Source: Chthoniobacteraceae bacterium
Lineage (GTDB): Bacteria > Verrucomicrobiota > Verrucomicrobiia > Chthoniobacterales > Chthoniobacteraceae
Assembly: GCA_947449735.1 (NCBI GenBank)
Contig: CANFTB010000030.1
Coordinates: 1-59,140, forward strand
DNA: 59,140 nucleotides
Direction of reading: 5' to 3'
This document shows positions 1 through 13,933 of the stretch, one piece after another (within the stretch, counting starts at the first letter, position 1; the number at the start of each line of letters is the position of its first letter). The position numbers were made by a program, and so were the translations under genes. The notes beneath the pieces were generated by a model. It did no database searches and was not told the DNA's origin. It saw only the letters and a program-made list of their open reading frames with translations.

Positions 1-24
1 CACAACAAGCCATGCCGCATGTCC

Positions 25-67
25 AAAAAAAGGCCGCCCCGCTCTGGAGTTAACCTGAGCGGGGCGG
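25..67 (-). terminator. rRNA operon intrinsic terminator
   Basis: An 11-bp perfect GC-rich stem (34-44 pairs with 57-67) with a 12-nt loop is followed, in the minus direction, by a run of T (A7 at 25-31 on the plus strand). It lies just past the 3' end of 5S rRNA, so it should end rRNA operon transcription. Confidence 0.9.
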
Positions 68-70
68 GGA

Positions 71-187
71 TACTGGCGACGTCCTACTTTCGCACAACCT
101 ATAGAAGCACTATCATCGGGGCTGCAGCGTTTCACTTCCGTGTTCGGAATGGGAACGGGTGGGGCCACTGCGCTAGTGTCACCAGAG
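71..187 (-). rRNA. rrf: 5S ribosomal RNA
   Basis: Read on the minus strand, the region begins CTGGTG and ends CGCCAG, which form the terminal helix of 5S rRNA. Between them are the conserved blocks CCCATTCCGAACACGGAAGTG and GCGAAAGTAGGACG. It is the last gene of the operon, directly before the terminator. The ends are accurate to a few bases. Confidence 0.95.
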
Positions 188-574
188 GACCGGGTGCTTA
201 GTTGGGTAATTTGCAGTGCTGCACACTGTGTTACCTTGGCACCCGGGGTCTCTGGAGACTGGGTCTGTCGTCGTCTGGGATGTATAAAGAGCGTGTTTCC
301 CGGAAGAGCGGCGCGTTGGGCAGTGCTTTTACTGCGGGGCGCGCCACCGTGTCCGTTGACGATTGCATACAGGAGTTTTGGAGTAAATCAGAGAGCCAAC
401 GTGTGGCTGCCTGGGCAGATGTCTGAGTGGAGGGATAATGGTTGTAAAGCCGTTACCAAAAGAGACTGATAATTGATTGATGGAGACTGGGTAGCCGGGG
501 CGGCGCATCTTGCTTAAGAGATGCGCCGCTCCTCGGCGGCCAGTTTTCCATTTTTAATGGATGAAGATAAGAAA
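188..574. other. 23S-5S spacer, about 390 bp
   Basis: This spacer is long for a 23S-5S interval. I see no tRNA and no convincing coding sequence. A strong hairpin (GGCGCATCT and AGATGCGCC arms, about 503-526) has no T-run, so it looks like a processing stem and not a terminator. At the 23S end, 561-584 is largely complementary to 3424-3447 and would form the 23S precursor processing helix. Confidence 0.6.
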
Positions 575-3437
<2,863 letters not shown>

Positions 3438-3851
3438 TCTTCATCCTCCGCTTCCTTTCGGAAACGGCGGAAAAGGTTCTCTTTTTGACATTACTGACTC
3501 GGAACACTCCGCCAGGCTTGCGCCCAACGCTGTTCCGGAACTAGCTCAAAGTTCTCACTTTCCTACCTACTCTATACATGGTGATGTCACCGCGGTTTGG
3601 CCCGCGTGGCATCACCTCATTCTGCTTTTTACTTACTACCTCTATTTCTGTATGCAATTGTCAAAGAACTCGGGGCCCTGCTGGGCAGTTCCCCGGGAAA
3701 ATCATGTTTGGTTCCATTGCACCGTAATTAACGGTTGCACTTCCCTCTTCGGGATCGGAATGGCTGTTTGTAAGTGTGTAGAGCGTGTGAAGCTTGCAAT
3801 AAGTGTCTTGTGAGTTAGTCAGTCTCTTTTACCACAGTCACCGCACTCGAG
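3438..3851. other. tRNA-Ile to 23S spacer
   Basis: This internal transcribed spacer of about 410 bp has no gene. It contains the outer part of the 23S processing stem near 3440 and a boxA-like element at 3657-3670. A GC-rich inverted repeat lies around 3580-3615 (GGTGATGTCACCGCGG and CCGCGTGGCATCACC). These are ordinary features of a bacterial 16S-23S spacer. Confidence 0.6.
3657..3670 (-). promoter_or_regulatory. boxA-like antitermination element
   Basis: On the minus strand this reads AGTTCTTTGACAAT, close to bacterial boxA (TGCTCTTTAACAATTT). It lies between tRNA-Ile and 23S, where spacer boxA elements are known to bind NusB/NusE for rRNA antitermination. The identification rests on sequence similarity and position only. 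Confidence 0.5.
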
Positions 3852-3925
3852 TGGGCCTGACTGGACTCGAACCAGTGACCCTGCGCTTATCAAGCGCATG
3901 CTCTAACCAACTGAGCTACAGGCCC
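3852..3925 (-). tRNA. tRNA-Ile(GAT)
   Basis: A complete cloverleaf on the minus strand: acceptor GGGCCTG pairs with CAGGCCC, the anticodon loop CTTGATAA gives GAT, and the T arm holds GGTTCGAGTCC. The 3' CCA is not encoded. It is one of the two tRNAs normally found in bacterial 16S-23S spacers. Confidence 0.97.
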
Positions 3926-4000
3926 GGTTCGATGGTTGATCGATACCTTATCGACCATTGACGTTTGAGGCGTCACCCTGAGATATACACTGACAGCAGG

Positions 4001-4076
4001 TGGTGGAGGCATGGGGATTCGAACCCCAGACCTATAGCTTGCAAAGCTACCGCTCTACCAGCTGAGCTATACCCCC
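4001..4076 (-). tRNA. tRNA-Ala(TGC)
   Basis: A complete cloverleaf on the minus strand with acceptor GGGGGTA, D arm AGCTCAGCTGGTAGAGC, anticodon loop TTTGCAA (TGC) and T arm GGTTCGAATCC. Unlike the neighbouring tRNA-Ile, its 3' CCA is encoded (TGG at 4001-4003 on the plus strand). Confidence 0.97.
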
Positions 4077-5940
<1,864 letters not shown>

Positions 5941-6478
5941 AGAATCTTGCGAAAGACCGCTATAGCCTTTCACTCTCTGACCGTTTTTGGCCCGCTCTTT
6001 TCCAGCGCCTTTGGGTTTCCCCGTGAAGACGACTGGCGATACGGGCCGGTCGGTTTAAACTTACAATTAATAACCCGAAATACTTGACGTATAACGCACA
6101 ATTCAATTTTTGCTTTCCCACTTACTAGCCATTCCATTTCACGCTAACCCTCTTGTAGCCCATGTCACGGTTTAGATCATTGTCATTCGACTTGGACCCT
6201 CCTGCAGGGCACCGTTGGGTGCGGATTGGAACCAGACTTTCAAAGATCAAAGCTGCTTTCGCAGCGTCCACCGGTTTAGCGGCGGGTTGGGCACTGTAGC
6301 CACTTCCCCTCGGTCGTCAATGCCCTTTTTTTACTTTTCTTCACTTTTTCTTCGGAGCCTGTTGGAGAGGGCGCTCAATGAAGCGCGCCAACCGCCAACC
6401 GACCGTCAAAAGCGAAGCTGCAAAAACAGCGTCACGGGACCTTCGGGGCCGCAAAAAGTAGCGGACCAAAGCGGCCCG
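5941..6478. other. rRNA operon leader and promoter region
   Basis: About 540 bp lies between the minus-strand peptidase gene and 16S, and should hold the rRNA promoters and leader. It is AT-rich at 6055-6120. I found no hexamer pair good enough to name a promoter. The segment near 5975-5990 can pair with the 16S 3' flank. Small open frames here have no coding features and are not called. Confidence 0.5.
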
Positions 6479-7474
6479 TCAAGCCTTCCCGTGCACTTTT
6501 GTTTCAGGAGTTTCACAATCAACGGCTTGCAATCGCACTTCCCTCGCCAGCGCCGCCGCCAACCCCAGCTCCAAGCGCTCCCGGAGCGCTCCGGCAGGGT
6601 CGAAATCCGACGCCCCGGAAGCGATCGAGAAACACAATCTCGCCATCGCAACTGTATCTGAAATTGAGACGTACTCGGAGGCTATCACACCGTCGGGAGA
6701 GCAGTTGTGATAATTTCCGAGCGGCACGCAGAGGGCAGCGGTTTTGTAGCCGAAGGCCTGATAGGCACTGCCTTCGCAGGTTCCTCCACTCATGAGGCAG
6801 CGCTGTGCAGGGATATTATCGCGCTCGGCCCTGGCCCAAAATTCAGCTGTCAGAGCCGGATCAAAGACGGAGGCTTTATCTCCAACCCTTACAACCACGC
6901 CATCATGCATTTTTGCTGGCGCCCGCTCGGCACTGGTCTCCAACGAAATAACCGCTATATCCTTGGGAAGAAAACCTGAGCGGGCGAGGTAGGTAGCCCC
7001 AAGAAGGCCCACCTCCTCGGCACACGTGAATGCAAACATGACGCAGGTTTCGACCTCCTTTTCATGGAGCGCTTGGAGGGTCGCAATCATTACAGCGCAT
7101 CCAATGAGGTCGTCACAGGCCCTAGAATAAATGCATCCACTCAAGACCTCGAAGGGCGGAAGGTCCCACATGGAAAATGCGCCAAAAGTTTTCACAGGGA
7201 ATCCAGCGTCAAGGTAGGACCGAGGAACTCCCCCCCTGAACTCCGCGCCCACGTAGGCGGGATGGTCCATATGAGCGTTGAAGAGCCACTTCGCCCTCCC
7301 TTCCCCTCTTTTGTAGGTCGCAACCACATTTCCAAGTGCGTCCACATTTAACGCTACAGTAGGTATTTGTGCAAGAAAATCCAGGACCACCCGCCTCACC
7401 TCTTCTTCATGAAAAGGAGCGGTGGGCTGGGACATCAACGCAGATGCAATTTCGAGAATTCGATTTGGAGACAC
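6479..7474 (-). CDS. M42-type zinc aminopeptidase-like hydrolase
   Basis: This is probably a cytoplasmic di-zinc aminopeptidase or deacylase of the M42/M28 type. Metal and catalytic residues appear in the usual order in 331 residues: His68-Met-Asp in NAHMDHP, Asp121 in ACDD, the catalytic pair Glu153-Glu154 in CAEEVGLLGA, Glu179 and His256 in GNYHNCSPDG. There is no signal peptide. The start is GTG without a clear ribosome site; Met14 is possible but would cut into the first helix. It faces the acyltransferase gene across 58 bp and lies upstream of the rRNA operon. The substrate cannot be told from sequence. Confidence 0.8.
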   Translation of the reverse strand: MSPNRILEIASALMSQPTAPFHEEEVRRVVLDFLAQIPTVALNVDALGNVVATYKRGEGRAKWLFNAHMDHPAYVGAEFRGGVPRSYLDAGFPVKTFGAFSMWDLPPFEVLSGCIYSRACDDLIGCAVMIATLQALHEKEVETCVMFAFTCAEEVGLLGATYLARSGFLPKDIAVISLETSAERAPAKMHDGVVVRVGDKASVFDPALTAEFWARAERDNIPAQRCLMSGGTCEGSAYQAFGYKTAALCVPLGNYHNCSPDGVIASEYVSISDTVAMARLCFSIASGASDFDPAGALRERLELGLAAALAREVRLQAVDCETPETKVHGKA

Positions 7475-7532
7475 GGCGAAAAAGGAGGATAGAGTTTACA
7501 GCCAAGGTTTGATTACGGCACTACATTGACCG

Positions 7533-8513
7533 GTGAGGAAGACTTGGAAGGAATATCGTTACAGGTTGGAAGCGTGGGGTTGCCAGTTTTTGGCGTCCGC
7601 CATTCCCCGGCTTTCCCGGCGGGGATGCGTGGGGCTGGGGCAATTATTCGGCGCAGCAGCATTTCATCTTGATGCAAGGGGCAGAGGCATAGCGCTAGAA
7701 AACATCCGGCTCGCGCTTGGCGGACTTCTTGGTCCGGACGAGCGGAGGGAAGCGGTTCGCCGTTCCTACCAGAACTTTGTGACCACGATGCTGTCTCTTT
7801 TCTGGTCGCCCCGCATCACGCGGGAGAATGGTGATCAATACATTGAGACGATTGGCTTTGAAGCCGCCCTAAGACGAGCCGAAAATGAAAAGCGCGGGAT
7901 CGTTTTGGTCTGCGCGCATCAGGGCAACTGGGAATGGGGGGCACTGGCATTTTCACTTCTGGGAGGGCGCGCCAGCATCGTGGCCGAAGACTTCAAAAAT
8001 CCTGCGCTGACAGATATTTTTGTCCGCTTGCGCAACCGCGACCAGCACACGGTTATTCCGCAAGACAGGTCCATCCTACGGTTGCTCAAGGCCGTGTTAC
8101 GGGGCGAGAATGCCGGCCTTTTAGGCGATTTGAACCTCGATCCCAGCCGAGCGGCCGTCGTTTTGGACACATTCCCCTCACCGAACGGAGCCCTCGAAAT
8201 GTGCGCCACTAGGCTTCATGCGGTACTGGCGCACAGAGGAAATGCGCTGATTCTTCCCGTCCTGACATATCCGCGACCCGACGGTCGCTGCCTGGTCATC
8301 GCACACGATCCCGTGGAACCCGGCACTGGGGGGGAAAGAGTCCTTGCGCAAAAGACTTGGGAGGTATTTGAGAAATCCATCATCGCCAGGCCGGATTTGT
8401 GGCTCTGGTCTTACAAACATTTTCGTTACCGCCCAATTCGAACCACCAGAGAATACCCGTTTTACTCTCTGGAAAACTCCGAATTTGAGCAAATCAGACT
8501 TGAGACGCACTGA
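7533..8513 (+). CDS. LpxL/HtrB-family lipid A acyltransferase-like protein
   Basis: This 326-residue protein belongs to the lysophospholipid acyltransferase superfamily, LpxL/HtrB branch, which adds secondary acyl chains to Kdo2-lipid A at the inner membrane. The catalytic HX4E motif is HQGNWE (His129, Glu134). The family LGDLNLDPS-like block follows near residue 195, and WSYKHFRYRP ends the domain. The start is GTG; an N-terminal hydrophobic stretch (about 18-45) could anchor it. The L,D-transpeptidase gene follows 70 bp downstream, so both may serve the cell envelope. Its exact acceptor is unknown. Confidence 0.85.
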   Translation: MRKTWKEYRYRLEAWGCQFLASAIPRLSRRGCVGLGQLFGAAAFHLDARGRGIALENIRLALGGLLGPDERREAVRRSYQNFVTTMLSLFWSPRITRENGDQYIETIGFEAALRRAENEKRGIVLVCAHQGNWEWGALAFSLLGGRASIVAEDFKNPALTDIFVRLRNRDQHTVIPQDRSILRLLKAVLRGENAGLLGDLNLDPSRAAVVLDTFPSPNGALEMCATRLHAVLAHRGNALILPVLTYPRPDGRCLVIAHDPVEPGTGGERVLAQKTWEVFEKSIIARPDLWLWSYKHFRYRPIRTTREYPFYSLENSEFEQIRLETH

Positions 8514-8583
8514 CCGTAGTTCACGACTTTTTCAGAAGGAGATTTGACAACACGCCCCTTGTCGGCAACGGAGAGTAACGCCA

Positions 8584-9261
8584 ATGAAACAATTCCGCCC
8601 ATTCACCCAGCTTTTAACCGGCATTTGCGCTTCTTCGCTCCTCCTGGCGGGATGCGCAGCACCTAACAAGCACTCAAAAGGCGCTCCATACGAGGTGCGC
8701 GCACTACGGCCCAAAAATCCGGCCGCCGTTCATGTGAAAGTATCCCTTAGCGCCCAGGCTGTTTATGTCATGGAAGGCGACAGGGTGCTCATGGCGGCAG
8801 CCACCTGTGTGGGACTGCCCGAAAAGCCAACCCCCAGAGGCAACTTCCGGATCGGCGGAAAAATCGCAGAAAAGCGCTCTAACTCCTACGGGTTTTACGT
8901 CAACGGCAACTCTATTGAGCCTGGCGAGGCAGTCCACCCCAAGCCCGGACGTTTCGTGGGCTATCCCATGGCCTACTGGTGTGAATTTGCGCCGGCTTAC
9001 GGATTTCACTCCGGCTACGTTCACCCTGTTCCCAGAACGCACGGGTGCCTGCGCCTCCACAAATCGGTTGCGCCCAAGTTTTACGAACTGGTGTCTATAG
9101 GGACTCCGGTCAACGTCGCCACGAACCAGCCAGAGGATGCCGTTCACGGGGCCAAGGTTGCCCGGCCGACAGACTATCTTGACGCGGATCCGCCGGCTGA
9201 GTTCATGATTTCATCCAAAGTTTTTGAGCGTCCCTCCGGCCCCCTGTTTCAAGACCAGTAA
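8584..9261 (+). CDS. L,D-transpeptidase (YkuD domain) lipoprotein
   Basis: This is a probable periplasmic L,D-transpeptidase, which makes 3-3 crosslinks in peptidoglycan or attaches proteins to it. The signal peptide ends in a lipobox LLAGC with Cys24 as the lipidation site. The YkuD domain (about 50-175) ends in the active-site signature HSGYVHPVPRTHGCLRL, with nucleophile Cys155 and His142/His153. The tail from 175 to 225 is low in conserved features. A Shine-Dalgarno GGAGAG precedes the ATG. It follows an envelope acyltransferase gene on the same strand. Confidence 0.9.
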   Translation: MKQFRPFTQLLTGICASSLLLAGCAAPNKHSKGAPYEVRALRPKNPAAVHVKVSLSAQAVYVMEGDRVLMAAATCVGLPEKPTPRGNFRIGGKIAEKRSNSYGFYVNGNSIEPGEAVHPKPGRFVGYPMAYWCEFAPAYGFHSGYVHPVPRTHGCLRLHKSVAPKFYELVSIGTPVNVATNQPEDAVHGAKVARPTDYLDADPPAEFMISSKVFERPSGPLFQDQ

Positions 9262-9356
9262 AACAAACAGGGACGCTCATCACCAACCCTGCCCCCCCGC
9301 GGAGCAGCAGCGCCCGCATCTCACACCCCCGGCTTGATTCGAACTCTATTTTAAAA

Positions 9357-10589
9357 ATGACCTCTTCAGCCCCAGTAACCCCCAAGAGGGTAAACCTCCG
9401 AACACCGGATGTAATGGCCGCAGTGCAGGCTCAGGTGGAGGGACATTACCGGAGCGATATCGTAGACGGCCTGAGACGACGCGGCGGTGAGTTGAAGGTC
9501 GGCGGAGTGACCGTGCGCCTAGCCAAGCAGTTCGGCTTCTGCTACGGCGTGGAGCGAGCGATTGACCTGGCCTATGCTGCCCGCAAGGTGTTTGCTGAAA
9601 AGCGTCTCTACATTCTTGGGGAAATCATCCACAACCCCGAAGTGAACCGGCAGATCGGCGAAATGGGTATCATCAACCTGCTTGCACGGGGAGAGGAAGT
9701 ACCGCTCGAAACCCTGACTGAGGAGGATGTTGTGATTGTTCCGGCGTTCGGCACGGACGTGACGACGCTCGGACGCGTGAAGGAGCGCGGGTGCCAGATT
9801 GTAGACACGACATGCGGAGACGTGATGAGCGTCTGGAAACGGGTGAGACAATACGCATCAGAGGAGATGACGTCCATCATCCACGGCAAAGCCTCCCACG
9901 AGGAGACAAAAGCCACCGCATCCAGGGCAACATCCGACGGCAAAGGGCATTACCTGGTGGTCCTCACCCTCGAAGAAACGGACTACGTTTGCGGGTACAT
10001 CGAGAACGGAGGGAACAGGGATGCCTTCCTCAAAAGGTTTCACGGTGCTCACAGCCCGGGATTCGACCCGGACGTACACCTAAAGAGGGTTGGCGTGGCG
10101 AACCAAACGACCATGCTCAGGGGCGAAACGGAGGAAGTTCAGAGGAGAATCGCGGCAGCGATTCAACGCCGCGACAAAGGCGAGGCACCCGGAGCGAACT
10201 TCCGCTTTTTCGACACCATTTGCGGCGCAACCCAGGAACGTCAGGACGCGCTGCGGGAAATGTTTCAGGAAAAGATGGACCTCCTGCTCGTCGTTGGGGG
10301 CTATAATTCGTCCAACACCTCCCACCTCGCGGAGATGGGGCAGGAAAAGCTGCCGACGTATTTTATCCGGAACGCCGAGCGGCTCGAATCGAGGGAGAAA
10401 ATCACCCATTATGATCTACACCTTAAGCAAGAGGTAGTTCACGAGGGCTGGCTGCCGCGGCTGCCCCTGGTCGTCGGAGTGACCGCCGGCGCCAGCTGCC
10501 CGAACAACCTCATCGAGGAGACCATTGTTCGTCTCTTCGAATTGCACGAGATCAAGCGCGAAGACGTCCTGGCCGCCGCGCTCGCGTAG
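9357..10589 (+). CDS. ispH: 4-hydroxy-3-methylbut-2-enyl diphosphate reductase
   Basis: IspH catalyses the last step of the MEP isoprenoid pathway, reducing HMBPP to IPP and DMAPP with a 4Fe-4S cluster. The three cluster cysteines are Cys62 (FGFCYGVERA), Cys153 (TTCGDV) and Cys289 (TICGATQ). GEIIHNPEVN follows the first. At 410 residues it is longer than the roughly 315-residue E. coli enzyme. It has the N-terminal extension and insertions of the cyanobacterial/plant form. The ATG at 9357 has no strong ribosome site, but the extension is typical of that form. Confidence 0.95.
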   Translation: MTSSAPVTPKRVNLRTPDVMAAVQAQVEGHYRSDIVDGLRRRGGELKVGGVTVRLAKQFGFCYGVERAIDLAYAARKVFAEKRLYILGEIIHNPEVNRQIGEMGIINLLARGEEVPLETLTEEDVVIVPAFGTDVTTLGRVKERGCQIVDTTCGDVMSVWKRVRQYASEEMTSIIHGKASHEETKATASRATSDGKGHYLVVLTLEETDYVCGYIENGGNRDAFLKRFHGAHSPGFDPDVHLKRVGVANQTTMLRGETEEVQRRIAAAIQRRDKGEAPGANFRFFDTICGATQERQDALREMFQEKMDLLLVVGGYNSSNTSHLAEMGQEKLPTYFIRNAERLESREKITHYDLHLKQEVVHEGWLPRLPLVVGVTAGASCPNNLIEETIVRLFELHEIKREDVLAAALA

Positions 10590-10706
10590 AGCGACAAACA
10601 ACTCTCGCCTGCAGTGTAAAAATCGCGCGACGCCTCGAAGCCTGCTTTGCAATCGGCCCGGAGCGCCCTAGACTTTCGCCCCTTTTCCTACGTCACAAAC
10701 ACCCTG

Positions 10707-12641
10707 ATGAACACGCCCTGGGATATTTCCTCCGCCATCTCTCTGTACAATATCGACCGCTGGGGCTCCGGCTATTTCACAATCAACAGCAAAGGGCACA
10801 TCACCGTTCTTCCAACCCAGGACGCGTCCACGCCCATCGATCTCACAGAGCTGCTCGACGAAGCACAGCAGCGCGGGCTCACCTTTCCGATGGTCGTCCG
10901 CTTCCAGGACCTTCTCAGGCACCGCGTTGAACGAATCAACCTCAGCTTCGCAGACGCAATCGCGGAGATGGGTTACAAATCATGCTACCGCGGAGTTTTC
11001 CCGATCAAGGTCAACCAGTTGCGCGAGGTGGTTGAAGAGATCATGGACGCGGGCAAGCCCTTCCACTTCGGAATCGAGGCAGGCTCGAAGCCGGAACTCC
11101 TTGCGGCGCTGGCCATTCACAAGGACCCCGAGAGCCTCATTATCTGCAACGGCTACAAGGACTCGCTGTTCATCCAGAACGCCCTAATGGGGAGCAAGCT
11201 GGGCAAGAAGGTCATTCTGGTGGTTGAAAAACTTGAGGAGCTCCAGCAAATCATCCAGGTTTCACAGGAGGTCGGGGTCGAGCCCATGATCGGTATCCGC
11301 GTGCGCCTCGCAGCCAAGGGAGCAGGCAAGTGGGCGACGAGCGGCGGCGAGAATGCAAAGTTCGGACTGAGCACCGCCGACCTTGTTGCCGCCTCGGATT
11401 TACTCAAGGAAAAGGGCCTGGCACACTGCCTTAGACTCGTCCACTTCCATGTCGGATCGCAGGTCCCGGACATCGGAACCATCAAACGCGCAGTCCGAGA
11501 AGCCGCGCGTTTCTACGCAAAGCTGGCGAAGATGGGACACACGATGGGCTACGTCGACGTCGGTGGCGGCCTTGGAGTCGACTACGACGGCTCCGGAACC
11601 GCTTTCGAGAGCTCCATGAACTACAGCCTGGCCGAATACGCCCGGGACATCGTCTGGAACATCATGGACGTCTGCGACTCTGAAAAAGTAGAGCATCCCA
11701 TCATCGTTTCCGAGAGCGGCCGAGCCATCGTCGCCCACCATTCCATCCTTATCGTTGAGGCATTCGGTTCCATTGAGAAGGACAAGGCTCGCCTCAAGGC
11801 AGAAGCCGGTCCGCGGGATCCAAAACAGGTTTCGGACGTCATCGAGCTGCTCAAGTCTATTACGGCCCAGAACTGGAAGGAAACACTCCACGACGCCCAG
11901 CAGATCAAGGAGCAGACCCAGTCCATGTTTGAACTCGGACTGCTCGAACTGGAGAGCAAAGCCAAGATTGAACAGGCCTACTGGCAAATCGCCCAGCAGG
12001 TCGTTAACTTCTCGCAGGGAATGAAATACATCCCGGACGAGGTCCGCGAACTGGAGAACAGCATGGGCGACCAGTACGTCTGCAACTTCTCCGTCTTCCA
12101 GTCTCTGCTGGACCACTGGGCGCTCGGACAGCTTTTCCCAGTCACCCCAATTGACCATCTCGACCGGAGGCCCGAAAGGAATGCCACGCTGGTCGACATC
12201 ACCTGCGATTCGGACGGAAAAATTTCCAAATTCGTGGACCTTCAGGATGTGAAGGACACCCTTCCCCTCCACCAACTCACACCCGGAGAGCCCTACCTCA
12301 TCGGCTTTTTCTTGATGGGCGCCTACCAGGACATCATGGGTGACCTCCACAATCTTTTCGGCCGAGTGAACGAGGCCCATGTGTTTTTGGACGAGGACGA
12401 GGAGAGCGGCTGGTACATCGAGGAAACCCTGGAAGGGTCGACCATCGGCGAAGTGCTAAAGATGGTCCAGTGGGACCAGATTGAACTAATGCGCCAGATG
12501 AAGTCGCAGGTGGATGCCGCAATCAAAGGTGACCGCCTCAAGCCTAACGAGGCCATGCGACTGCTCGCGAGCTACGAAAAAGCATTGAAGGGCTACACAT
12601 ACCTCCAGTTCAATCACGGGGTCCCGACGCCCGCCAAATAA
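10707..12641 (+). CDS. speA: biosynthetic arginine decarboxylase
   Basis: This PLP enzyme turns arginine into agmatine, the entry to polyamine synthesis. It has the SpeA opening WDISSAISLYNIDRWGSGYF, the PLP lysine in GVFPIKVNQ (Lys101 from this start), the glycine-rich HVGSQ block and DVGGGLGVDYDG. The family's long helical insert follows before the C-terminal barrel. The 644-residue length fits the family. I chose ATG 10707 (MNTPWDIS) because the 20 residues upstream are not family-like. It lies 117 bp after ispH on the same strand. Confidence 0.95.
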   Translation: MNTPWDISSAISLYNIDRWGSGYFTINSKGHITVLPTQDASTPIDLTELLDEAQQRGLTFPMVVRFQDLLRHRVERINLSFADAIAEMGYKSCYRGVFPIKVNQLREVVEEIMDAGKPFHFGIEAGSKPELLAALAIHKDPESLIICNGYKDSLFIQNALMGSKLGKKVILVVEKLEELQQIIQVSQEVGVEPMIGIRVRLAAKGAGKWATSGGENAKFGLSTADLVAASDLLKEKGLAHCLRLVHFHVGSQVPDIGTIKRAVREAARFYAKLAKMGHTMGYVDVGGGLGVDYDGSGTAFESSMNYSLAEYARDIVWNIMDVCDSEKVEHPIIVSESGRAIVAHHSILIVEAFGSIEKDKARLKAEAGPRDPKQVSDVIELLKSITAQNWKETLHDAQQIKEQTQSMFELGLLELESKAKIEQAYWQIAQQVVNFSQGMKYIPDEVRELENSMGDQYVCNFSVFQSLLDHWALGQLFPVTPIDHLDRRPERNATLVDITCDSDGKISKFVDLQDVKDTLPLHQLTPGEPYLIGFFLMGAYQDIMGDLHNLFGRVNEAHVFLDEDEESGWYIEETLEGSTIGEVLKMVQWDQIELMRQMKSQVDAAIKGDRLKPNEAMRLLASYEKALKGYTYLQFNHGVPTPAK

Positions 12642-12730
12642 CCGGCAGGGAACCGGAACCTCCAGAGACAAGGCCGCGGGGAGCAGATTGGCACTGGACA
12701 ATCGCGTAAACAGGCAGAGCGTAAAAACAT

Positions 12731-13933
12731 ATGCAGCCCCCTGCCCTTCCAGAATCCAACGCCCCCCAGATCCACGGCCCGCAACTACACGGAGCCGGCT
12801 GGAAGGCGTTCATCCTAAACGCCTACGTTCTTGCGTTTACGGCGGAAGGCGCGCTGCACCTGTTCGGTAATGCCTTCGGACAGACCGTTCCCAGCATTGC
12901 CTATTCGGTGGTGATGCTGCTGGCGCTTTTTCTCATTCTCATGATCGGCAGCTACCGCAACCTGCCGTGGCGCCCTCTTGCCCCGGCGCTGTTGTTTTCG
13001 CTCTGGGAAGGATGCCTGTTTCTTCCGGCTCCGGCCTATATCGAGGCGGGTAAGCTCTCGATCTTCACAGCTTCAATCAATCTCGCCACGGGCATCGCCG
13101 TGCTTTTAGCCGTGCGAAACTTCACCTGCGGGACGGGCTTTCTCTTTAAAAGCAAACAGCTTCACGCCTGCGAGTTCTCCCTTGCCAGAACGTTGAAGGC
13201 GACCTTCCTCAAGCTGTTTGTCCTGCTTCCTCTTCTTCTCGTCTATCTGGTGGGAAGCGCCCAGCTGATGGTGACGAAACTGTCGGCTGGATTCCTGCAG
13301 CTCGACATGAAAGGACTGCACACCGAGTCGAGAACCTACGAATTGGACGGCCACAAAATCCACCTGCTACCCACCGTTCACATCGGTTCCTCCGGTTTTT
13401 ACGAACAAATCACCTCAAAGCTTTCCGCAGAGGGAACCGTGCTTCTGCCGGAAGGTGTCACCGACAAAAACGGGCTCCTCAAAAACCAGCTCGACTACAC
13501 CGCGCCTGCGGATTCAATCGGTCTCGCAGCACAGCCGCGACTCACCCCGAAAAAAGCGAGTCTCGTCGAGCATCCCTGCGACGTCGACATCAGTGAAATG
13601 AGCGCGGAAACGGTGGCGATTTTGAATGCAGTAGCCAAGGCCATACAGGCGGCTTCGGACAAGAACACCCTGGGCGCGCTCACGGCTATGAGCGAGATTG
13701 GAGAGCCTGACATGAACCATCTGATCGCCGACGTTCTGGAATTGAGAAACGCGCACGTCATTCAGGGACTCAAGCAAGTTCTCGGCAACTACGAACACAT
13801 CGTCATTCCCTGGGGTGCGGCCCATATGCCGGGAATTGAAAGGGAGGTGATCAAACTCAACGCCCACCTTATTGAAAGCCACCGCAATACGGTGTTCCTA
13901 TGGAGTGATTTAAAATTCCGCTCAGAGAGATGA
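12731..13933 (+). CDS. membrane protein with TraB/Tiki-like domain
   Basis: The first 180 residues of this 400-residue protein form about five hydrophobic segments. The rest is soluble and has marks of the TraB/PrgY/Tiki (EreA-ChaN-like) superfamily: HLLPTVHIGS near residue 217, LLPEGV near 237, and WGAAHMPGIEREV near 358. These hold the conserved His and Glu residues proposed as metal ligands in Tiki proteases. The biochemical role here is unknown, and a membrane-bound metallohydrolase is an inference. Its stop codon overlaps the start of birA by 4 bp (ATGA), so the two genes are translationally coupled. Confidence 0.6.
   Translation: MQPPALPESNAPQIHGPQLHGAGWKAFILNAYVLAFTAEGALHLFGNAFGQTVPSIAYSVVMLLALFLILMIGSYRNLPWRPLAPALLFSLWEGCLFLPAPAYIEAGKLSIFTASINLATGIAVLLAVRNFTCGTGFLFKSKQLHACEFSLARTLKATFLKLFVLLPLLLVYLVGSAQLMVTKLSAGFLQLDMKGLHTESRTYELDGHKIHLLPTVHIGSSGFYEQITSKLSAEGTVLLPEGVTDKNGLLKNQLDYTAPADSIGLAAQPRLTPKKASLVEHPCDVDISEMSAETVAILNAVAKAIQAASDKNTLGALTAMSEIGEPDMNHLIADVLELRNAHVIQGLKQVLGNYEHIVIPWGAAHMPGIEREVIKLNAHLIESHRNTVFLWSDLKFRSER

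Noticed and set aside
9226..9275. Inverted repeat GAGCGTC...GACGCTC at the end of the L,D-transpeptidase gene, considered as a terminator
   Set aside because: The stem is split by a bulge and has no T-run, so it is too weak to call.
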